A DNA stretch of 64,000 nt, taken from NCBI GenBank assembly GCA_020850615.1, contig JADZEI010000028.1, positions 16,847 through 80,846 of the forward strand, given 5' to 3'. The notes under the pieces are model-generated. The model worked only from the letters and a program-made list of their open reading frames with translations, was not told the origin of the DNA and searched no databases. Each line of letters begins with the position of its first letter. Position 1 is the stretch's first letter. The position numbers and the translations under genes were made by a program. Positions 1-9,416 of the stretch are shown piece by piece. Source of the DNA: Dehalococcoidia bacterium (lineage in GTDB: Bacteria; Chloroflexota; Dehalococcoidia; Tepidiformales; Tepidiformaceae).

Positions 1-168
1 CGCCCGCTTCAGCTTCTCCACCGCCGAGGCCATCGTCGCCGCCCGGTCGAACAGCTCCGGGTACTGCTGGTACATCGGCGGCCACATCACCAGCACGTGT
101 TCGTGCATGAGCGTGAACCCGAGCTGCTCCGTGTCCAGCGGTCCCGTCGCCGATTGAATCGTCGCCAT
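1..168 (-). CDS. Phosphotriesterase-family metal hydrolase (5' end only)
   Basis: Only the first 56 codons are present; the gene runs off the left edge. The N-terminus carries the sequence FTLMHEHV, with His22 and His24 forming the HxH pair that binds the first metal ion in the amidohydrolase/phosphotriesterase superfamily, preceded by the family-typical GPLDTEQLG turn. The start is ATG at 168, with a purine-rich GGGAGGGAC ribosome binding site just upstream. Proteins of this family are cytosolic (beta/alpha)8-barrel hydrolases acting on lactones, phosphotriesters or related esters; the substrate cannot be told from this fragment. It is divergent from the membrane protein that starts at 355. 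Confidence 0.8.
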   Translation of the reverse strand, partial: MATIQSATGPLDTEQLGFTLMHEHVLVMWPPMYQQYPELFDRAATMASAVEKLKRA

Positions 169-354
169 CTGTCCCTCCCGTCTGTGAGCGCGCACGATAC
201 GCCGCGCCGCCCGGGCCGCCAATGGCGCGTATCAACGCCACCGATGTCCTTGCCACGCTGCGAACCGCCGTTCACCTGCCTTCGTATTAACAGACTGAGG
301 GTTACCGGTGGCGGTGGTACGCTCGTCGAACGGCTGCGAAAGCCACGGAGGCCT

Positions 355-2196
355 ATGAGCGTTCTCACGCGCGCCCGCACACGACGCGCCACCCAGCCCG
401 GCCCGCGCCCCGCCGACCCGGAGGCCGCTCGCCTCTATCGCATCGCGCTCCTGGCCGCGATCGTGCTCGGCATCGCCATTCGCGCGTTCCATGTGCTCAA
501 CGCAGACTTCCCGCTCAACGATGGCGCCCTCTTCTACGTGATGGTCCGGGACCTCCAGGCGAATAGCTACCAGCTCCCCGCGTTCACCACCTTCAACGAC
601 GCGGACATCCCCTTCGGCTACCCGCCGCTCGCCATGTACGTCGCGGCCTTCCTCGATGACATCACGCCCATCGGCCTGCTGACCTGGTTCCGCCTCCTGC
701 CCATGCTCGCGACCTGCGGCACGGTGGCCGCTTTCGCCCTGCTCGCCCGCGACCTCCTGCGTTCCCGGCTCGCTGTCGTCGGCGCGGTCCTCGCCTTCGC
801 CCTCATCCCGCGGACGTTCATCTGGCTGCTCATGGGCGGCGGGCTCACGCGCTCGTTCGGCCTCCTGTTCGCGCTCCTCGCGCTCCACCAGGCCTACCGC
901 CTCTATGCGGCGAAGGACCGCCGCTACCTGCCGGGCGCGATTCTCCTCTCCGCCGCCACCGTCCTCTCGCACGTCGAGACGGGCTGGTTCCTTGCGTTCA
1001 GCATCGGCCTCTTCTGGCTCGCGTACGGCCGCCACCGGCACTCGATCGTCAGCTCCGCCGCCCTCGCCGGGGGCACGGTCCTGCTAACCGCTCCCTGGTG
1101 GGGCACCGTCCTTTCGTACCACGGCCCCGGGCCGTTCCTCGCCGCCCAGGAGGCCGGCGGCTCTTTCTTCACCGATGCGGGCGTCCGCCGCCACGTCTGG
1201 CTCTCGCTCGCGCGTGTCGTCGCCACGAGCGAGCCCTGGTACCCCCTTCTGGGCACCATCGGCTTCGTCGGCGCGGTCATCAGCATCGCCTCGCGGCGCT
1301 ACGTCCTCGCCGCCTGGTGGGTGGCCGTCGCCGTCTTCGATCCCCGCGCCTACCCCACCCTCGCCTCGGTGCCTGTTGCCCTGCTGGCCGGCGTCGCCGC
1401 CCGCGAGGCCATCTTCCCGCTGCTCATCCGCATGGCCCACGGCATCCACGCCCCGCACCTCCACTTCGGCCACGCGGAGCCGCATGCGAACGGCCACACC
1501 AACGGCCACGCGAACGGCCACGCGCCGCTCCCCGCTACAGCCGGCGGCCAGCTCGCGTCCGTGGTCCGTTCTCCCGCCGGCGTGCTCGCCGCCGCCTCCC
1601 TTGTCTTCATGGTCGCTGGCGCCCTCATCACGAAGGGCGGCCTCGCAGGCGAGGGCGTCTACCTCAACCCCCTGCGCGAAGACGAGCGCGACCTGATGGC
1701 ATGGGCCGCAGCCGCGACCCCGCCGGATAGTCGCTTCCTCGTGGCTCCACGCAGCTCCTGGGAGACGGACCGCGAATCCGAGTGGTTCCCGCTCCTCGCC
1801 AACCGCGTCAGCGTCGCCACCGTCCAGGGCTTCGAATGGATCGACGACGGCGGCTTCGAGGAGCGTCAGGAGCTCTTCTGGGATGCCTACGACTGCGGCT
1901 TCAAGACCACCGAATGCCTCGACGAGCTCCTCGAGGACTACCCCGACGCCGGGTTCGACTACATCTGGGTGCCGCGCATCAACGGCGTCCAGTGCTGCGG
2001 CACCATGGTCGACTCCCTCGACGACGACCCCAACTACACCCGCGTCCACGACGCGGACGGCGGCACCGTCTGGCGCCGCGAGCCTGAAGCGGACATCGAC
2101 GCCTCGACGGGGCTGCCCGCGACTCCCCAGGGCGACCATCCGTCGCCCGGCCACCTCGCGCTCCCGGAAGATGAGACGGTCGCCGGCGGCGGCTGA
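355..2196 (+). CDS. Polytopic membrane protein, probable GT-C type glycosyltransferase
   Basis: A 613-residue protein with about ten hydrophobic segments, the first near residues 28-47. The first outer loop contains an acidic NDG motif (residues 55-57) in the position where GT-C glycosyltransferases keep a catalytic Asp, followed by the FGYPPLAMY stretch common in such enzymes. This suggests transfer of a sugar from a lipid-linked donor outside the membrane. An unusual cytosolic or loop insert near residues 365-395 is rich in His, Asn and Gly with repeated NGH units and may bind metal. The last third is soluble. I chose ATG 355 because CGGAGG precedes it; an in-frame extension to 97 has no membrane or conserved features. 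The stop lies 3 bases from the convergent DUF1015 gene. The sugar and acceptor are unknown. Confidence 0.7.
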   Translation: MSVLTRARTRRATQPGPRPADPEAARLYRIALLAAIVLGIAIRAFHVLNADFPLNDGALFYVMVRDLQANSYQLPAFTTFNDADIPFGYPPLAMYVAAFLDDITPIGLLTWFRLLPMLATCGTVAAFALLARDLLRSRLAVVGAVLAFALIPRTFIWLLMGGGLTRSFGLLFALLALHQAYRLYAAKDRRYLPGAILLSAATVLSHVETGWFLAFSIGLFWLAYGRHRHSIVSSAALAGGTVLLTAPWWGTVLSYHGPGPFLAAQEAGGSFFTDAGVRRHVWLSLARVVATSEPWYPLLGTIGFVGAVISIASRRYVLAAWWVAVAVFDPRAYPTLASVPVALLAGVAAREAIFPLLIRMAHGIHAPHLHFGHAEPHANGHTNGHANGHAPLPATAGGQLASVVRSPAGVLAAASLVFMVAGALITKGGLAGEGVYLNPLREDERDLMAWAAAATPPDSRFLVAPRSSWETDRESEWFPLLANRVSVATVQGFEWIDDGGFEERQELFWDAYDCGFKTTECLDELLEDYPDAGFDYIWVPRINGVQCCGTMVDSLDDDPNYTRVHDADGGTVWRREPEADIDASTGLPATPQGDHPSPGHLALPEDETVAGGG

Positions 2197-2199
2197 GCC

Positions 2200-3486
2200 C
2201 TACGGCTCCAGCGGGTGCATCACCAGCCCCGTCCCCAGCTTGGGGTGGAAGAACGTCGACTTCTGCGGCATCCGCTCGTTCTTGTCGGCCAGGTCCAGCA
2301 CCTGTTGCACCGTCACCGGGTTCAACAGGAACGCGACCTCGCCCGCGGCCGCGCGTTTCAGGGCCACCGGCGCGTCATGCTCGTACTCCACCACGCCCAG
2401 CCGCAGGTCGTCGTCCGTGATCTCCCACAGCGGCGTCAGGACGCCGTAGCGCAGCAGGTTCGGCGGCGTCCGCACCCAGTCGGCCGAATGCCCGGCCGGT
2501 GCCAGGGCTTCGAACACCGACTCGTCCCGCGGCGTGAGGATGTGCGTCGCCCCCGGCGCCAGGTTGATCGCGACGATGCTCGATGGCCGCGATTCCAGCA
2601 TCCGCAGCAGCTCCTCGGCCCACGCCTCGTGGTCGCCGCTGCCGGCCACCGGCTCGATGCTGAACCGCTCCGCAAGCCGCGCCTCCCAGTCCGCCGGCGC
2701 CGCCTTCGGCACCACGCGGTGGATCGCCCGGATGATCAGCCCGGGGTCCGACATCGGTACGATAGCCGACATCGCGAACCGCGCCGGGTGGTCGCGCTCC
2801 AGCGCCGGCCGCTCGGCGATGCGCGCGTCCCGGTAGTTCACCGCCGTCTCGTAACGGTGGTGCCCGTCGGCGATGTAGAAGCTCTCCGCCAGCAGTGGCG
2901 CCACCTGGCGCATCTCGTACCGGCCCGCCGGCACCACCCAGAGGCGGTGCGTCTCGCCGTCCGCGCTCGTCCCGGTCACGTCCGGTCCCCGCGAGGCGAT
3001 CGTCTCGTCGATGAACCCGCGGAGCTGCCCCGCCCGGTCCCGCGCGATCATGAACACCGGGCTGAACTGCACCCGCGTCGCTTCGAGCAGCTTCAGCCGG
3101 TCCTCCTTCGGCCCCGACATGGTGAACTCGTGGGGCTTCACAGCGCCCTCTTCCCAGGGCTGCGCCTCCACCGCCGCCAGCATCGCCCGCCGCGTGTACG
3201 CCTGCCCGTGCAGCTCGAACACCTGCTCGTAGACGTAGAGCATCGGCTCGCCGTCGCGCTGCATCGCGCCGCCCGCTTCCCACGAGCGCAGCAGCTCCGC
3301 GACGCGCCCGTAGCGCTCCTCGCCGCCGCTCGCGAGCTCGAGGTGCACCGCGTTGTACGGGCTTCGCGACTCCAGCGCCTGTTGCTGCGCCGCCGAGATC
3401 ACGTCGTACGGCGGGGCCAGCAGGTCATCGAGCTTGCCCGCCCCGGTCGTGTATCGAAGCCCGCGAAAGGGGAGAAACTGCGGCAT
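2200..3486 (-). CDS. DUF1015 family protein
   Basis: A 428-residue soluble protein beginning with the hallmark pattern of DUF1015 (PFRGLRYTTGAGKLDDLLAPPYDVIS). Further conserved blocks are the LYVYEQVF region and the YIADGHHRYETA motif in the middle, which is the most conserved family signature. Family members are 400-450 residues long, so this one is complete. Some DUF1015 proteins have been linked to free-serine kinase activity (SerK in Thermococcus), but most are uncharacterised and I would not transfer that function here. ATG start at 3486. It is divergent from the HIT gene that begins 81 bases away. Confidence 0.85.
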   Translation of the reverse strand: MPQFLPFRGLRYTTGAGKLDDLLAPPYDVISAAQQQALESRSPYNAVHLELASGGEERYGRVAELLRSWEAGGAMQRDGEPMLYVYEQVFELHGQAYTRRAMLAAVEAQPWEEGAVKPHEFTMSGPKEDRLKLLEATRVQFSPVFMIARDRAGQLRGFIDETIASRGPDVTGTSADGETHRLWVVPAGRYEMRQVAPLLAESFYIADGHHRYETAVNYRDARIAERPALERDHPARFAMSAIVPMSDPGLIIRAIHRVVPKAAPADWEARLAERFSIEPVAGSGDHEAWAEELLRMLESRPSSIVAINLAPGATHILTPRDESVFEALAPAGHSADWVRTPPNLLRYGVLTPLWEITDDDLRLGVVEYEHDAPVALKRAAAGEVAFLLNPVTVQQVLDLADKNERMPQKSTFFHPKLGTGLVMHPLEP

Positions 3487-3567
3487 CTAGGAGCGCCTCC
3501 ATGGAAAGTAACCCGGGGACCCGGTTTGTACGAGGCACCGGGCGAACCTAGAATCGAGGCCGCCCCC

Positions 3568-3897
3568 ATGCGCCAGTACTGTGTTTTCTGCAACATCGTC
3601 GCCGGGAGAGAACCCGGCACCGTCGTCTACGAAGACGACGACGTGATCGTCATCCAGAACATCCTGCGCTGGGTCCCGGTCATGCTCCTCGCGATGACCA
3701 AGGAACACACCACCCAGGACGAGCTCTGGTCCGAACACATCGCCAAAGTCGGCAAGATCGCCCACCAGATCGGCGCGCAGCTCTGCCCCGGCGGCTACCG
3801 GCTGCTTTCGAACTTCGGCTACAACGCTATGCAGAGCCAGGAGCACGGCCACCTGCATATCCTCGGCGGCACCTTCCTCGGCCACTACGTCGGCTGA
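3568..3897 (+). CDS. HIT family nucleotide-binding protein
   Basis: A 109-residue protein with the histidine triad at residues 93-97 (His93-Gly-His95-Leu-His97, then Ile-Leu). The central His is the nucleophile that takes a nucleoside monophosphate from substrates such as adenosine phosphoramidates. An N-terminal Cys5-x2-Cys8 matches the zinc site seen in Hint-type members. ATG 3568 was chosen because the protein then starts at the usual distance from CxxC; the longer reading frame upstream is antisense to DUF1015. The 3' end overlaps the convergent rph gene by 13 bases, so the two transcripts must collide. Likely cytosolic. Confidence 0.85.
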   Translation: MRQYCVFCNIVAGREPGTVVYEDDDVIVIQNILRWVPVMLLAMTKEHTTQDELWSEHIAKVGKIAHQIGAQLCPGGYRLLSNFGYNAMQSQEHGHLHILGGTFLGHYVG

Positions 3898-4616
3898 CCG
3901 CTGAGCGCGTCGCGCTGCTTCTCGAACAGCTGCAGGATGCCCGCGCGGGCCAGGTCCACCAGCTCGTCCATGCCCGCCCGCGTGAACGGCTTCCCCTCCG
4001 CCGTGCCCTGCACCTCGACGAACGCATCTTCGCCCGTCATCACCACGTTGAAGTCGACCTCCGCCGTCGAGTCCTCCTCGTAGCACAGGTCCAGCATCGG
4101 CACGCCCTTCACGATCCCGACCGAGATCGCCGCGACCGGCGAGAGCAGCGCCGCCGGCGAGACCGCGTTCGCCGTGATCAGCCGGTTGATCGCCTGCGAA
4201 AGCACCACGTAGCCGCCCGTGATCGATGCCGTCCGCGTGCCGCCGTCCGCCTGCAGCACGTCGCAGTCGATCGTGATCGTCCGCGGCCCGAGCAGCTCCA
4301 GGTTCACCACCCCGCGCAGCGCCCGGCCGATAAGCCGCTGGATCTCCTGCGTCCGCCCGCCGGGGCGCCCGCGCTCCACCTCGCGCTGGCTCCGGGTGTG
4401 GGTCGCGCGCGGCAACATGGCGTACTCGCCCGTCACCCAGCCGCTTTGCGTGCCGCGCAGGAACGGCGGCTGTCGGTCCTCGACGCTCGCCGCGCAGAGC
4501 ACGCGCGTCTTGCCGAACTCGACGATGCAGCTCCCTTCGGCGTAGTCCAGCACGTGGGGCGTGATCTTCACCGGCCGGAGCTGGTCCGGACGGCGTCCGT
4601 CGATGCGCAGGGTCAC
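3885..4616 (-). CDS. rph: Ribonuclease PH
   Basis: A 243-residue enzyme matching the normal family size. It trims and repairs tRNA 3' ends by phosphorolysis, releasing nucleoside diphosphates, and works as a hexamer. Visible family blocks are [16 protein letters not shown] at the N-terminus, the phosphate-binding [10 protein letters not shown] segment with Arg88, the [19 protein letters not shown] core and the catalytic-site acids Asp176 and Asp182 in MLDLCYEED. The start is GTG at 4616; the longer upstream frame has no family similarity. The neighbour upstream on the same strand is comEC, about 125 bases away, so co-transcription is possible. The stop overlaps the HIT gene end to end. Confidence 0.93.
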   Translation of the reverse strand: MTLRIDGRRPDQLRPVKITPHVLDYAEGSCIVEFGKTRVLCAASVEDRQPPFLRGTQSGWVTGEYAMLPRATHTRSQREVERGRPGGRTQEIQRLIGRALRGVVNLELLGPRTITIDCDVLQADGGTRTASITGGYVVLSQAINRLITANAVSPAALLSPVAAISVGIVKGVPMLDLCYEEDSTAEVDFNVVMTGEDAFVEVQGTAEGKPFTRAGMDELVDLARAGILQLFEKQRDALSGQPT

Positions 4617-4740
4617 AGGGGCACTCCGTGGGCGGCCATCGTGGCGCCAATAGCAGTGTCCTGAGACTAGCCCGCACCGGCCCGTCGCGCAAAGCGCCGC
4701 CCCGGAACCGCGGCATTGCGCCACCCCCGGCGCATCGCCC

Positions 4741-7077
4741 TCACCGCTCCGACCACACCCGCACCCGCCCATCGCGTATCGTCAGCCGCACCCGCCCGTC
4801 CCGGTCGGTCCGGACGAGGCGCGTGCCGCCGAGCGGCGCCAGGGTCTCGTCCGCCGGGTGCCCGTACGTATTCGTCGCCCCCACCGAGATGATCGCGAGC
4901 CCCGCGCCCACCGCATCGAAGAACGCCGGGTCGCTCGACTTCGACCCATGGTGCGGCACCTTCAGCACGTCCGCCCGCACGTTCGTGCTCGCCATCAGCT
5001 CCCGCTGCCCGCCTGCTTCGATGTCGCCCGCCAGCAGCAGCGACACGCCCTCGTACGTCACGGCGAGCACTACCGAAGCGTCGTTCACCTCCCGTGGTAG
5101 GTAGCCCGCCGCCGGCCACAGCACCTCGAACCGCAACCCGTCGACCTCCCACGCGTCGCCCCGCGCGACGGGGACCGGCCGGTGGTCCGCCGTCGCCAGG
5201 AACAGTTCGTGAATCGCGCTGTCGTGTGGCGTCCCCGCCGCCAGCACTTCCCCGGCTTCGTACCGTCCGAACAGCTCCGGCAACCCGCCCAGGTGGTCGG
5301 ACTGCGGGTGGGTCAGGATCACCGTCTCGATCTTGCGCTCCCAGTGCGGCAGCACCGCGCTCAACTCCCGCGCGAGCTCGATGCCGCTCGGCCCGCCGTC
5401 GATGAGGACCCGCTCTCCGCCCGGCGTCGTCAGCAGGATCGCGTCGCCCTGGCCCACGTCCAGCACGTCGACCCGCAACGCCCCAGGACCCCGCATCGGT
5501 AGCAACGTCAAAGGAAGCGCCACCGCGGCCACCGCGCAGGCCGTTCCCGCCATTGCCGTCCGCCGCACCGTGCGGATGCCCGGCGCGGGCTCCGCCGGTG
5601 CCCGTACCGGCGGCAGGAACCGGTACGCCGGCCAGCCCGCCAGGCACAGCGCCGCACAGGCCAGGAGCACGAGCCCGGCGTTCCCCGGCGGCACATCAAT
5701 CGCCGCCCCGGGCACATCCGCGAGCAGCTCCGCGAACCCGATCACGAACGCCAGGAGGTAGTACGCCCCGAAACCCGTGAACCACCCCGCGGGCTCCCAC
5801 GCCATGCCCGCGATCGCCGTCAGCGCCGCTGCCCAGAACACCAACATGAACAGCGGCTCAATCACTACGTTCGCGACGACGCCAATCACCGACACCCGCC
5901 CGAACGTGTACCAGCTGATGGGCACCGTCGCGAGCGTCGCCGCCAGGGAGAGCGCCGTGGTTTCGAGCACGAGGGACGGCACCGCACCCTCTACCCGTAG
6001 CCACGTGACCGCCCGGTCGAGCCCGGCTCGCACCCACGGCCCGAAGACCACCAGCCCCGCCGTCGCTGCCACGCTGAGCTGGAATCCCACGTCCGCAGCC
6101 GACGACGGCCGGAACGCGGTCATCGCAATCACAGCAGCCGCCAGCGCGGGCAGTGAGCTGCGCGGCCGCCCGATGGCATAGCCAAGCAGCACCACGCCCG
6201 CCATCAGCCCCGCGCGGACCACCGAGAACGAGAACCCGGCGACGCCGATGTAGCCCGCGACCGTCAGCGCTGCCGGCAGCAGCGCCCACCGGTGCGGCAC
6301 CACCCGGACGAGCACCAGGAACACCACTGCCGATACCAGCGCCACGTTCGCCCCGGAGACGGCCGTGATGTGCGCGAGGCCCGTTGTCCGGAAGTCCTCT
6401 GCCACGTCGTCCGGCAACTCGTCGTCCCGCCCGAAGACGATCCCGGCCCCGAGCGACGCCTCCGGCTCCGGCAACGCCCGCTGGAGCGCGTCCTCCAGGC
6501 GCAGCCGGAACCGCGTGGCCCACCGCTGCGGCGACCCGCTGCCGTCCCCCGTCTGTTCGAAGCCATACGCGAACGCCGTCGCGACGATGCCCCGCGTGGC
6601 GAGGTAGCCGCGGTAGTCGAAGTCCTCGAACACGGGCGGTTCCTCCAGCTCCGCCGTGAACCGGACGCGGTCGCCGGGCAGCAGCTCCGTGTACTGCGGG
6701 AACGTCGCGAGCACGGCGCCACCGCTGGCCGCGGTCCGGTCGCCGCTGGTCACGCGCTCCACCTCGACGCGGTGGCGCACGCTCGTCCGGCCCGGGTCCG
6801 GCTCCGAGGCGATTCGCCCCGCGACGGTGACCTCCTGCCCGACGAACCGTGCGATATCGGGCGGTGGCCGCTCGTACCACGCCTCGAATCGCACCCCCGC
6901 GACCAGCGCCAGCACCGCTGCGACGCCCATCCACGCCGCGACCTTCCGCCCGCGCCACAGCCAGGCCGCAGGCGCCAGGGGCGCAAGCCACGCGGCGGCG
7001 ATCCACCCGGGCGCGCCCCACACGCCGACCGCCGCCATCGCCAGGAGCCACACGAGCGCAAGCGCGGGGAGAATCAT
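4741..7077 (-). CDS. comEC: ComEC/Rec2-type DNA uptake channel
   Basis: About 778 residues. An N-terminal hydrophobic stretch and DUF4131-type soluble domain (with the [13 protein letters not shown] OB fold around residue 80) are followed by the multi-helix competence domain and a C-terminal metallo-beta-lactamase domain. The latter shows [11 protein letters not shown], the metal-binding [10 protein letters not shown] and [11 protein letters not shown] motifs, and the final GxNxYGHP-like block. ComEC carries one DNA strand across the inner membrane in natural transformation; the C-terminal domain is thought to degrade or process the other strand. Start ATG 7077 gives a standard hydrophobic N-terminus ([12 protein letters not shown]); ATG 7128 is an alternative. 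No other competence genes are in the window. Confidence 0.9.
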   Translation of the reverse strand: MILPALALVWLLAMAAVGVWGAPGWIAAAWLAPLAPAAWLWRGRKVAAWMGVAAVLALVAGVRFEAWYERPPPDIARFVGQEVTVAGRIASEPDPGRTSVRHRVEVERVTSGDRTAASGGAVLATFPQYTELLPGDRVRFTAELEEPPVFEDFDYRGYLATRGIVATAFAYGFEQTGDGSGSPQRWATRFRLRLEDALQRALPEPEASLGAGIVFGRDDELPDDVAEDFRTTGLAHITAVSGANVALVSAVVFLVLVRVVPHRWALLPAALTVAGYIGVAGFSFSVVRAGLMAGVVLLGYAIGRPRSSLPALAAAVIAMTAFRPSSAADVGFQLSVAATAGLVVFGPWVRAGLDRAVTWLRVEGAVPSLVLETTALSLAATLATVPISWYTFGRVSVIGVVANVVIEPLFMLVFWAAALTAIAGMAWEPAGWFTGFGAYYLLAFVIGFAELLADVPGAAIDVPPGNAGLVLLACAALCLAGWPAYRFLPPVRAPAEPAPGIRTVRRTAMAGTACAVAAVALPLTLLPMRGPGALRVDVLDVGQGDAILLTTPGGERVLIDGGPSGIELARELSAVLPHWERKIETVILTHPQSDHLGGLPELFGRYEAGEVLAAGTPHDSAIHELFLATADHRPVPVARGDAWEVDGLRFEVLWPAAGYLPREVNDASVVLAVTYEGVSLLLAGDIEAGGQRELMASTNVRADVLKVPHHGSKSSDPAFFDAVGAGLAIISVGATNTYGHPADETLAPLGGTRLVRTDRDGRVRLTIRDGRVRVWSER

Positions 7078-7133
7078 CGCGGCCGGATTGTGGCAGACGC
7101 CCGCCACAGTGCGAAGCACCGCTGACATCGCGG

Positions 7134-7145
7134 CCACGGCCGTGG
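7134..7145. promoter_or_regulatory. Palindrome over the toxin-antitoxin promoter
   Basis: A perfect 12-base palindrome CCACGG-CCGTGG sits directly before a near-consensus -10 box TATACT (7148-7153). The antitoxin ATG follows the -10 box by only 6 bases, so the mRNA would be leaderless. Autoregulation by the antitoxin or the complex at this palindrome is inferred. Confidence 0.45.
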
Positions 7146-7159
7146 GGTATACTGCCTCC

Positions 7160-7444
7160 ATGGGAAGCCGCGAAAAGCTCCACTGGCTGCTCGACCAAAT
7201 CCGGGACGAGGACCTCGACCGGGCAGAGCACGCCCTCGGCGAGCTCCAGCCCGACCCCATGCTGCGGCTCCTCTACACCGCCCCCTACGACGACGAGCCC
7301 TACACCGAAGAAGAACGAGCTGTCGTCGAGTCGAGAATCGCTTCCGGCGGGGGGGTGTCACACGAGGTCGTTGTGGCTATCCTCGATGCCCTATGCGAGG
7401 AAGCATCTGGGACGGCCAGGCCCTACTCGAGCTCGTCGAGCTAA
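7160..7444 (+). CDS. Putative antitoxin of a RelE/ParE-type module
   Basis: A 94-residue acidic protein. The N-terminal half (SREKLHWLLDQIRDEDLDRAEHALGEL) resembles short addiction-module proteins that start with a KLH.L.D.L...E...A helix pair. The C-terminal half is predicted to be extended and acidic, as toxin-neutralising tails often are. It overlaps the downstream toxin gene by 52 bases, so the two must be translated together. A TATACT -10 box ends 6 bases before the ATG, implying a leaderless transcript, and a 12-base palindrome lies at the promoter. I infer function from the pairing; no DNA-binding fold is obvious. Confidence 0.6.
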   Translation: MGSREKLHWLLDQIRDEDLDRAEHALGELQPDPMLRLLYTAPYDDEPYTEEERAVVESRIASGGGVSHEVVVAILDALCEEASGTARPYSSSSS

Positions 7445-7650
7445 GTCGCACCGATAGCCGCCAGGCCCGCCGAATCGTCGAGGCCGTCGTGCGGCTGGGC
7501 GAGTCGCGGCAGGGTGACTTCAAGAAGCTGCAGGGTTCGTCCGGCCGCTGGCGCCTCCGCGTCGGCAATTGGCGCGTCATCTTTGTGTTCGAAGAAAGCG
7601 TAGCCGTCCGCGTGATTCAGCTGGTGCAACGGCGCGACGCTTACGACTAG
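7393..7650 (+). CDS. RelE/ParE superfamily toxin
   Basis: An 85-residue protein with the core pattern of the RelE/ParE fold: an N-terminal helical pair, then ESRQGDFKKLQGSSGRWRLRVGNWRVIFVFEE and a final VIQLVQRRDAYD strand. The KKLxG...WRLRVGxWRVIF signature is typical of RelE/HigB-like ribosome-dependent mRNA interferases, with basic residues Lys, Arg and Arg lining the active face. The start ATG lies inside the antitoxin gene, in another frame. The terminal Tyr is followed by Asp and the stop. Whether it cleaves mRNA (RelE) or inhibits gyrase (ParE) cannot be told from sequence by eye. Confidence 0.75.
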   Translation: MRGSIWDGQALLELVELSRTDSRQARRIVEAVVRLGESRQGDFKKLQGSSGRWRLRVGNWRVIFVFEESVAVRVIQLVQRRDAYD

Positions 7651-7737
7651 CCCGTTTGACTCCCTCCCGCTCCCTCCGTAGATTCCGGGACGGCGCAGCC
7701 GTTCACGCGGCACGAACCGCCAGGGAGCTCTGATCGC

Positions 7738-8931
7738 ATGGTCTCGCAGCAGCGCGATGCCGCCATCGTCGGCATCCACGAATACCCGCTCCGCAAAGCC
7801 CCCGGGATGACACCCCTCCACATCAAGGCCGAGTCCGCCGAGCGCGCGCTCGCAGACGCGGGCCTCAAGTGGAGCGATGTCGACGGACTCTACGACGCCC
7901 AGGATGGGCCCGGCATGTCCGGCCTCAGCCTCGCCGAATACTTCGGCTTCAAGCCCAACGTCATCGACACCACCGCCGTCGGCGGCAGCTCCTACGAGTT
8001 CCACGCATCGCACGCCAAGCGCGACATCGCCGGCGGACGCTGCAAGGTGGCGCTGCTCACTTACGGTTCCACCGCCCACAGCGACTCCCGCGCCATCGGC
8101 ACCGGCGGCATGGGCGGCGTCGGCCCCGCCAGCGCGATGTCGAACATGCAGGACCCCTGGGGGATGACGCTCATCTCCAACTACGCGATGGTCGCGCACC
8201 GCCACATGCACCAGTACGGCACCACGAGCGAAGACCTCGCCCGCATCGCCGTCGCCACCCGCGCCCACGCCATGCGCAACCCCGAGGCGGTCAAGGCCAT
8301 GACCGACCTCCTCTACGAGAACATCCGCGAGGTCACGACCGAGGAAGTCGTCAATTCGCGCATGGTCGCCGACCCGCTCCACCTCCTCGATTGCTGCATG
8401 GTCAGCGACGGCGGCGGCGCCGTGGTCATCGCCTCCCGCGATGTCGCCCGCGACTGCAAGAAGCCGCCCGTGTGGATCCTCGGCGCCGGCGAGGCCACCA
8501 AGTACAGCGAAAACGGTGGCGACCTCACGGTCAGCGCCGGCGCCCAGTCCGCCCCGCGCGCCTTCGGCCAGGCCGATGTCCGCCCCGACGAGATCGATGT
8601 TGCGATGATCTACGACTCGTTCACGATCACGGTCATGGTCATGCTCGAAGACCTCGGCTTCTGCAAGAAGGGCGAAGGCGCCGCGTTCGTGCGCGAACAT
8701 GGCCTCCGCTTCGACAGCCCGACGGGCCCCGCGCTCAACACCGACGGCGGCGGCCTGAGCTCGAATCACCCCGGCATGCGCGGCATCTTCCTGCTGCTCG
8801 AAGCCACCCGCCAGCTCCGCGGCGAGTCCACCTCGCAGCGGCAGGGTGCGAAGCTCGCTGTCGCCCACGGAAACGGCGGCATGCTCGCCACCAGCCACAC
8901 CGGTGGCACCATCATCCTCGCGAGGGACTGA
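7738..8931 (+). CDS. Thiolase-fold protein (SCP-x/Ltp type) lacking the thiolase cysteines
   Basis: A 397-residue thiolase-superfamily protein. It starts VSQQRDAAIVGIHEYPL, as lipid-transfer/SCP-x thiolases do, and keeps the C-terminal NTDGGGLSSNHPGMRG block. The usual nucleophilic Cys in the GGCxSG loop is replaced (VGGSSYEF, Ser84/Ser85), and the second catalytic Cys near the C-terminus is absent (AHGNGGMLAT). Such cysteine-free proteins paired with DUF35 partners act as retro-aldolases in steroid side-chain breakdown (Ltp2 with ChsH2), so a carbon-carbon lyase role is more likely than thiolysis. It overlaps no gene but is followed within 1 base by the DUF35 gene, its likely partner. The ribosome site AGGGAG precedes ATG 7738. 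Confidence 0.8.
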   Translation: MVSQQRDAAIVGIHEYPLRKAPGMTPLHIKAESAERALADAGLKWSDVDGLYDAQDGPGMSGLSLAEYFGFKPNVIDTTAVGGSSYEFHASHAKRDIAGGRCKVALLTYGSTAHSDSRAIGTGGMGGVGPASAMSNMQDPWGMTLISNYAMVAHRHMHQYGTTSEDLARIAVATRAHAMRNPEAVKAMTDLLYENIREVTTEEVVNSRMVADPLHLLDCCMVSDGGGAVVIASRDVARDCKKPPVWILGAGEATKYSENGGDLTVSAGAQSAPRAFGQADVRPDEIDVAMIYDSFTITVMVMLEDLGFCKKGEGAAFVREHGLRFDSPTGPALNTDGGGLSSNHPGMRGIFLLLEATRQLRGESTSQRQGAKLAVAHGNGGMLATSHTGGTIILARD

Positions 8932-8932
8932 C

Positions 8933-9340
8933 GTGGCACGACCGCAACCGCGATTCCCCGAACCCGATACGCAGCCCTTCTGGGATGCCACCCGCGAACA
9001 TAAGCTCATGTACCAGGTGGATCCCGCCACGGGCGATGTCATCTTCTACCCGCGCCGGCACTCGCCCTACACGGGCAGCCGCGACCTCGAATGGCGCGAG
9101 TCGAAGGGCGAGGGCACGGTCTACACGCACAGCGTTGTCCGCCTGAACCGGCACCCGTCGTTCGCCCAGCTCGGCCCCTACGCCGTCGCGTACGTCGACC
9201 TCGACGAAGGGTTCCGGATCATGACGAACATCGTCGGCGTGGAAAACCCCGTGACCGATGTGAAGATCGGCATACGCGTGAAGGTGCGGTGGGAAGACCA
9301 GGAGAGCGGCATCGCGCTCCCCATGTTCGAACCCGCGTAG
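8933..9340 (+). CDS. DUF35 OB-fold protein without its zinc ribbon
   Basis: A 135-residue acyl-CoA-associated OB-fold protein. The normal family layout is a rubredoxin-like zinc ribbon (two CxxC pairs) followed by an OB fold. Here the ribbon segment (MYQVDPATGDVIFYPRRHSPYTGSRD broken over residues 23-48) keeps the FYPR...P..GS..LEW framework but has no cysteine at all. The OB fold (GEGTVYTHSVV...YAVAYVDLDEG.R.MTNIVG) is intact. The start is GTG at 8933, one base after the thiolase stop, so translation is probably coupled. Partners of this type help thiolase-fold aldolases bind substrate. Loss of zinc ligands is seen directly; its effect is unknown. Confidence 0.82.
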   Translation: MARPQPRFPEPDTQPFWDATREHKLMYQVDPATGDVIFYPRRHSPYTGSRDLEWRESKGEGTVYTHSVVRLNRHPSFAQLGPYAVAYVDLDEGFRIMTNIVGVENPVTDVKIGIRVKVRWEDQESGIALPMFEPA

Positions 9341-9346
9341 AACGTC

Positions 9347-9376
9347 CGAAGGGCTCGCCGCCGGGTGAGCCCTTCG
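9347..9376. terminator. Bidirectional hairpin terminator
   Basis: Inverted repeat CGAAGGGCTC / GAGCCCTTCG with a 10-base loop, 6 bases after the DUF35 stop and 40 bases past the convergent chorismate mutase stop. There is no strong T run on either strand. Confidence 0.55.
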
Positions 9377-9416
9377 CACGTTCCGGACCCGGCCGCCTGT
9401 CTCGCGCGGAGAATCC

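Noticed and set aside
97..354. Extending the membrane protein to a start at 97
   Set aside because: The extra residues are Arg-rich and overlap the divergent hydrolase; ATG 355 has the ribosome site.
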